From contig BFEA01000469.1 in NCBI GenBank assembly GCA_003427395.1, positions 922,078 through 953,858 of the forward strand: a stretch of DNA of 31,781 bases. The letters are read 5' to 3'. Below are positions 26,716 to 31,781 of this stretch, one piece after another; position 1 is the first letter of the stretch; each line of letters opens with the position of its first letter. The notes beneath the pieces are model-generated. The model was given only the letters and a program-made list of their open reading frames with translations. It was not told the DNA's origin and did no database searches. The translations under genes and the position numbers were made by a program. Source of the stretch: Chara braunii. Taxonomy: Eukaryota; Streptophyta; Charophyceae; Charales; Characeae.

Positions 26716-27844
26716 TCTGCAACTTTTAAAACCAGGTACTAAAGCAATGATTTCTTCAATTTCTTGAAGGTTGAGCTGCAGTCTTTGTCCCAGTTCCAAA
26801 CTGTCTCCTTCCTCAGCAGTCTGCGCAGTGGTGCAACGATCATTGTAAAGTTTCGTACGAACTTTCGGTAATAATTGGCTAGTCCTAAGAATGATCACAA
26901 TGGTGCAACGATGTAGGCCAATCCCTGATTGTTGCTATTTTTGCATCTTCCGGTTTGACTCCATCTCCATTTAACACATGGCCTAAATATAGCACTTGAC
27001 ACTTCGCCCATTTACATTTCTTCGGGTTTTCCTTGAACTTCAAAGTGTGCAGTCTCTAAGATAAAACGCCGATGATGCTAGTGCTCCTGTAGAGTCTTAC
27101 CAAATATTAGAATATCGTTTAAGTAAACGACAATGAATTTATCTAGCCATTTATGAAAGAGATCGTTCATAAACGACTATGAATTTATCTAGCCATTTAT
27201 GAAAGAGATCGTTCATGCATCTTTGGAAGGTAGCAGATGCGTTCCTTAGACCAAACGACATGACCACAAACTCATAGTGGCCGTAGCGAGTTCTAAAAGC
27301 CGTTTTGTCTTGATCTTCGAGTTGTACCTCGATCTGATGGTAGCTGGATCTCAAGTCAATCTTGGAAAAATACTTCCATCCATGATATCCAGCAGATCAT
27401 CTATTTGAGGCAACGGGTTTGTGTTTTTCACCGTAATCGCGCTTAAACCCCTGTAGTTGATGCACATGTGCAATTCGCCCTCCTTTTTAGGCACGAACAT
27501 GACCGATGCGCCATGCGGTGAGGAGTCGGGTTTAATCCATCCTTTTCTATTAATTCATCAAGCTGCCTGCGCAGCTCATTGAGTTATTTGGGAGACATTC
27601 GATAAATGGGCTCCTTGGGAGTCTTGCTACCAGAATTTATCTCTATTAGGTGCTTGATTTCCCTTTCCACTACTCCTGTCGGGGTCTCTCCCACATCAAC
27701 GAACTCTTTCGGTAGTTTTTCAACCAAGGGTGGTGTTGGCTCGTTCTCCTCCTTGCCTTCGCTGACCGGTCTGACATACGCTACGAAGACGTGGTCAACC
27801 AAGTTGGCCTTGACCACATGCCTGGCGAACGCAGGGGCACTCAT
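26716..27844 (-). pseudogene. E3 reverse transcriptase, broken, with 46-bp duplication
   Basis: Minus-strand text: IEINSGSKTPKEPIYRMSPK, a TAA, LNELRRQLDELIEKGWIKP, SPHGASVMFVPKKEG, MCINYRGLSAITVKN, PLPQIDDLLDIMDG. After a frame change come SSYHQIEVQLEDQDKTAFRT and MSFGLRNASATFQRCMNDLF. The catalytic box follows a 46-bp tandem duplication and reads YLND (27114-27125) rather than YLDD. The connection region lies at 27100-26716 with several frame changes. Confidence 0.88.
27125..27216. repeat. 46-bp tandem duplication in E3 RT
   Basis: Units 27125-27170 and 27171-27216 differ by one base. Since 46 is not a multiple of three, the duplication shifts the frame just before the catalytic box on the minus strand. 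Confidence 0.92.
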
Positions 27845-27974
27845 ACAACAAAGGGACAGACTGGACTCTACTCTAGACTCGCGAAAACAACCGCATTTTC
27901 TTTTTGCCTCCTTTCGGGCCGGGCAACCAGCACTCGTGCTCGCCCATTTTTACATCAACCTTTGCAGCCTCTCC

Positions 27975-28240
27975 TTAATCCGTCCCTAGAATCAGGTTGA
28001 AAGGTAGGCTATCCTCCACTAAGAGGGTCACGGAGTGCAAAACTTTATCTACCTTGTTCCCCCCCTCCAACCGGAAGAATGCCTTTACCCCTTTGATGTA
28101 CTCTTTGACTCTCATTTCACGATTGTTTGCCAGCTTGTTCACGACCGACTCGTCCATTTTCATAACCTTCATGCCGAGGTGCATCTTCTGCAATCCCCTT
28201 CAACTAATGTAGCTATGCATAGATTCACTATCAACTAACA
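27975..28240 (-). pseudogene. E3 protease, broken
   Basis: On the minus strand VLVDSESMHSYIS carries the aspartic protease site with Glu in place of the conserved Gly (DSE at 28224-28232). A TGA follows, then the rest of the fold to LLVEDSLPFNLILGTD, the typical C-terminal strand of retropepsins. The Gly-to-Glu change is GGA to GAA, a G-to-A transition. Confidence 0.75.
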
Positions 28241-28550
28241 CGCCTACTCACTCCCTACTATTTTCTACATCTGCTAAAATTAGCTGCCCTGTTCGTTTCG
28301 GCCTAAGCTTGGCGACAAGTGATCAACTCATCACCGATGCCTGCGTGGGAACCACCCGAAGAGACCCTAGCACAAACGGTCTCCGGACAGCTAACTGGGT
28401 GGGAGCCTACGTCAGTCTCTTCCATAGGGGCCTTCAGACAAGAGGGTGTCTGTTCAACGCACACTTTTGTCTGCCTGTCTGTGTCTGAAGGCCCAACATG
28501 AGCGATTGCGACTCCTACTAAGTGCGCCCTTTTGGGTAGCGGCAGTCTTT
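28241..28550 (-). other. E3 gag-protease linker
   Basis: Between the zinc knuckle and protease. No domain is recognised; the frames are broken. Confidence 0.5.
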
Positions 28551-28592
28551 GCAAACGCAGACAATGTGGTTGGGATCACCACATTTTAGGCA
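28551..28592 (-). pseudogene. E3 gag zinc knuckle
   Basis: Minus-strand CLKCGDPNHIVCVC fits CX2CX4HX4C, followed by KDCRYPKGR. Too short for a long open frame but unmistakable, and correctly placed between gag and protease. Confidence 0.85.
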
Positions 28593-28915
28593 TTGGTTGA
28601 CCTTAAGCCTTTTCTCCCACAAAGATTTCTCGATGCCCATCTCTTTCCATGACTCTCTGTTTGCAATTCCTGGATGTTTTGGCCATGGTTTGCGCCCTCT
28701 ACCTCTTCCACCTATGGAGGAGGAATCGCGTCCACCTTGCAGGGAACCCTAACCCCTACTTCCCATGCGATAGCTACCTTCGCTACTACTCCCCTGGGTG
28801 CCATGTCCTCTTCCTCCACCTCTTCCTCCTTATCGCCCTCCCCCGCAGGCTGCAACAAATGAATAGTCCCCTCCTTGGGCTACTTGGTTGTTGTTAAGCT
28901 CTTCCAATCCGTAAT

Positions 28916-30327
28916 CTATGTTTTGAAAGGGCAGTTCCTCGACTCCACCTCAAATGTGTCCAGAAGACTATCCTTTCCCTCTATGCTTCCATATATCGTC
29001 TTGTTCTTCCAGCGACCTCCTTTCTGTGAGTCCTTCCAGTAATGGTAGTAGTTTGCCTCTTGGAGGAAACCGGTGTGGTCTACGACCATCTTGCTAATTT
29101 TTTGGTATGTCATGCCCTCTTCCTTGGTTTGGTCATACAGTTGGGATAGATGGGGTTTAGGAAGTGCCCGTGCGAAGTTGTTCAAGATCTGCGCTGGAGT
29201 GAGACCATGCTCGGGGTTCTGCAAGAGTTCATCCATTGTGGCCTTCAGTACCGACACACTCTTCCATTTTTGATCGACTATGTTGAGGACCAGATACTAA
29301 GTACGCCTGGCGAGGTTTTTGTCCTCAAATGGATTCTTCAAGTTGAGGAAGAAATCTTCAATGCGGGTCCATTGGGAGTATTCTACCATCGATGTGCACC
29401 CTGCCTCTGTCATTAGGGAGACAGCAAAATTTGAAGCGTCTCTCCCGGTCACAAAATTGCCATCAAGACACGGTCCCAGTATGGTATTAACTGTTCGTAC
29501 AGGTAGGTGCTCATGTGCGCCTCCCACTGATAGAAATTTTCTTCCCTTTTTTTGTGATAGGCCCAGGGGATCTTTATCTTCATCTTTTATCTCCTCTCTC
29601 CCCCTTCGGATGGTCTTTCTTCCCCCTTCAGAGCTCCTTCCGTTTTAGGGTCTTTGCCTCCCTTCCCATCATCACCACCATCTCCACCTCCACCATCACT
29701 TCCTGACTTCATCGTGGCGAGGGGTGACGTCATCGTGGCGAGGGTGTCTATTAATTTCGAGGTGAATATTTCTTCTAGTTGTTGTGCATATCCCCCGACG
29801 CGATCATCTATATGGTGGGCAGCGACACTTAAGTAGATATTCCAAGTGCCCTTGGACTCGTGGTTGTGCTGTTCAAGTCGGGCGACAGACTTGTTTATGG
29901 CGGCGAGTTCCTGGTTAGTATGTAGCAGGGCGTTAATCATGAGGGTATGGTCGTCTTTCCATGCACCCTCACGGCCTTTCTATTCCTTCAACTGACGCTC
30001 AATTCAATCTGCTCTTCTCCTCCAGCTCCGCCCTTTTCTTTATCAGGAGCCGCTGATGCAAGTCATGCTTTCTTTCCTGCATCAGAAGTTCCCTCTCAGC
30101 ATTGTCCTCTGCCACCTCCAACTTTGCTGTGAGTTCCTTTTTTTTTTTTTTTTAATAAACTCCCTTCCAGTGCTAGAGGTGCTGGTAAGTTCAACTCTCT
30201 CGGCCTCTGACTCTTCTGCCCACTCCTTCTTGGCTTGCTTCAGACCGGTACTGGTCGGTCGCGGCCTGTCAGCGGCAAACATTTTGTCGGTCCGGTAGCT
30301 TCCGGACTTTCCTGGGACATGTTGCAA
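28916..30327 (-). pseudogene. E3 gag, with start inside the LTR
   Basis: Minus-strand text begins inside the 5' LTR (MFAADRPRPTSTGLKQA, from about 30282) and runs without a stop across the LTR edge into KEWAEESEAERVELTST. A charged coiled-coil region (LEVAEDNAERELLMQERKHD) follows, then NALLHTNQELAAINKSVARL and an acidic Gly/Lys-rich segment ending near 29587. A capsid-like part has NFVTGRDASNFAVSLMTEAG and WTRIEDFFLNLKNPFEDK (29527-29297). After a stop, LTPAQILNNFARALPKPHLS follows (29257-28916). Several frame changes separate these parts. The capsid would assemble the retroelement particle. Confidence 0.72.
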
Positions 30328-30550
30328 AATTGGACTTGGGACTATCGGACTGGAGTGGACGCTTCTGGACTTTTCTGGTCGGGTACCGGACGGACTCCTA
30401 CCAACCTACGACGCTTCGGTACTGACACCTACCGACCTACGACACTTCGGCCTGTAGACACTACAGCATACCCTACGGGATGGCCCTGGGACTTGGGACT
30501 TGTTGGGACCCTGGGACCAGGACTGGGTATCTGCAGCGTGAATCGTTTCA
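30231..30550 (-). repeat. E3 5' LTR (intact copy, 320 bp)
   Basis: Matches the split copy at 23891-24810. In plus orientation it starts TGGCTTGCTTCAGACC and ends GTGAATCGTTTCA. It shows the state of the LTR without the mitochondrial insertion (ATTTTG joined to TCGGTCCGGTAGC). Confidence 0.85.
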
Positions 30551-30552
30551 CA

Positions 30553-30616
30553 GTAACACAAACGTGCAATTGAGAGAGACCCATAATCTGTGCACATCAC
30601 AGAGACAGGTAAATGT
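30553..30616. repeat. Right flank of E3, paralogous to 31382-31447
   Basis: GTAACACAAACGTGCAATTG through CCCATAATCTGTGCACATC aligns with GATAACACAAGTCGTACGATT through CCCATAATCAGTGTACATC. The match begins within a few bases of the E3 end. Confidence 0.7.
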
Positions 30617-30930
30617 TTTTGATGAGTGGGTGAAGGCTCCGCACCTTTAAATCACCTCTGCCTTTGCTAGGCAACGTCGAGAAATCGAAACTGTAACATC
30701 CTGGGTTCTTTGGATGAACAATTCTACCAGGCCACAATGGCTAGTGACGCCAGTCAAAAGGGGGGGAAAAATGCCGCGCTGGTGCGTCGGCAAAGCTTGG
30801 CGTGCAGTTATTTTCCACCTCTGCAAAGAGAGACTCATAGGGAGCCTGCGTCATGCATCCATTCGGTTGTGGCCTTGGCCAAGACTGTTCATTTTTCGTG
30901 AATGTGTTTTTTTGGTGGACCTGGATGTCA
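30617..30930. other. Non-coding stretch
   Basis: No gene or repeat recognised between the E3 flank and the small inverted-repeat element. Confidence 0.6.
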
Positions 30931-31099
30931 AACCAGCAGTACTTGGCCAATACATCTGCCGCGGGCCCCTCTCCGCGACTTGGCTGTAAACATGACAAGG
31001 GCCATTGATGAGGTTTATCAATGGCCTACCGGCCCCTAAAGTGATGGCACGTTAACGTGAGGAGCCCGTGGCCAATGTATGGGCCGAGTACTGGTGGTT
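30931..31099. mobile_element. Small inverted-repeat element (MITE-like, 169 bp)
   Basis: The left end AACCAGCAGTACTTGGCCAA (30931-) and right end through GGGCCGAGTACTGGTGGTT (to 31099) are inverted repeats over 23 bases with three mismatches. The ends and a CCGCGGGCC interior are shared with the element near 12765. No ORF. Flanking bases show no clear target-site duplication. Confidence 0.5.
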
Positions 31100-31320
31100 T
31101 ATTTCCTAATGATTTTGTGGATACGAAGGTCAAAAGGGGGTCGGTAATCCATAGGGTCTCAAGTAATAATTGTGGATCAAATGACATACTGTTATTATTA
31201 TGAATTAGTACCTCTTCCATTTATGATTGACGTGTTGAGGAAGGGACTGACAAAGGATTATAGTGACTGATGGGCACATTTATGTCACTGATGAACAAAA
31301 CTCTGATGCAGATTCTCAGC

Positions 31321-31447
31321 GTGGCTTTTAGATTGGTTAGCATACGTGTTTGCCAAAGGTGGGCAGTGCTTATGATATGTTGATAACACAAGTCGTACGA
31401 TTGGGAGAAACCCATAATCAGTGTACATCTTAGCAAGAGGTAAGTGT
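31321..31447. repeat. Empty copy of the host repeat that contains E2 and E3
   Basis: TGCCAAAGGTGGGCAGTGCT (31351-31370) matches 16495-16514 at 19 of 20 bases and ends exactly with the E2 target site GTGCT. After 11 bases, 31382-31447 matches the right flank of E3 (30553-30616). The sequence is therefore a copy of the same repeat without the ~14-kb insertion block. Confidence 0.65.
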
Positions 31448-31688
31448 CTCCAGTTGAGCTCTTGGTGTGGAGATTGTGATTTGACTTCTGAGGTTGGTGG
31501 TTGTGTTTTTTTTTCCCCTGTGTTGCGGGCCTCCACATGGCCACTGGGGTGGGCCTCAGTTCTCGTTTCTCATTGCCCTTTGTATGGTAGGTTTGCTGCA
31601 TGGTGCGGTCGGTTAGCTAGAGTTTCGTGTCCTTCATTGTTGCTGGCTGCTTGGTCGGTCGCCGTGGTTGGTTATACGTTGGCAGAAG

Positions 31689-31692
<4 letters not shown>
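31448..31692. other. Non-coding stretch
   Basis: No gene recognised. Confidence 0.6.

Positions 31693-31781
<89 letters not shown>
31693..31781. repeat. (TC)n microsatellite at window end
   Basis: About 44 uninterrupted TC units running to the last base. Confidence 0.97.

Larger units (their letters stand above)
23891..30550 (-). mobile_element. E3: minus-strand chromodomain-type LTR retrotransposon
   Basis: Direct repeats of ~320 bp at both ends (TGAAACGATTCACGC... to ...GAAGCAAGCCA in minus orientation, i.e. TG...CA) enclose, on the minus strand from right to left, gag, zinc knuckle, protease, RT, RNase H, integrase and a degenerate chromodomain. All domains carry stops or frameshifts. 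The two LTRs differ by roughly ten per cent over parts compared by eye, so the insertion is old. No target-site duplication and no standard primer-binding site were found. Confidence 0.85.

Overview
The window reads as nuclear DNA of a green plant or streptophyte alga that is almost entirely transposable-element sequence. Three observations support this. There are three Ty3/gypsy-type LTR retrotransposons with plant-style initiator-tRNA primer sites or chromodomains. A decayed mitochondrial nad1 fragment resembles the streptophyte (bryophyte/charophyte-like) protein. Long dinucleotide microsatellites are abundant. A charophyte such as Chara is my best guess, but the sequence alone does not fix the genus. 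No intact host gene was recognised.

Layout. 1-~12021: element E1 (+ strand), a long Ty3/gypsy element whose first LTR is cut by the window start. Its order is LTR, PBS, gag with zinc knuckle, protease, RT, RNase H, a PHD-type zinc finger, integrase and integrase C-terminal domain. Two further ORFs (ORF2, ORF3) follow, joined by ATGA stop/start overlaps, and then the 3' LTR. Gag-pol is broken by stops and frameshifts; ORF3 (528 codons) is open throughout. 12022-16514: non-coding accessory DNA with GA/CT/GT microsatellites alternating with a ~70-bp palindromic module, a 30-bp perfect palindrome and related inverted termini (AAACCACCAGTACC), an N gap, and a tRNA-like SINE-type box pair.

16515-23360: element E2 (+), a complete but decayed chromovirus with TG-starting LTRs, a 5-bp GTGCT target-site duplication and a C-terminal chromodomain. 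It lacks a protease, its RNase H carries a Pro-rich insert with a 35-base C run, and its 3' LTR has an internal duplication. 23891-30550: element E3 (- strand), a second chromodomain-type element. Its 3' LTR is split by a ~600-bp nuclear insertion of mitochondrial DNA carrying nad1. 30551-31781: a small inverted-repeat element, an unoccupied paralogue of the sequence that flanks E2 and E3, and a terminal TC microsatellite.

E2 and E3 appear to sit in one copy of an older repeat whose other copy, near 31321-31447, lacks them. In-frame stops are mostly explicable by C-to-T or G-to-A change, and catalytic Asp-to-Asn changes recur in all three elements, as expected of methylated, silenced repeats. 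Several structures (95-bp duplications either side of a single n, shared n positions between LTRs, contig ends in repeats) are assembly artefacts rather than biology. The best candidate for something undescribed is the architecture of E1: a PHD finger inside pol plus two extra ORFs coupled by ATGA overlaps.
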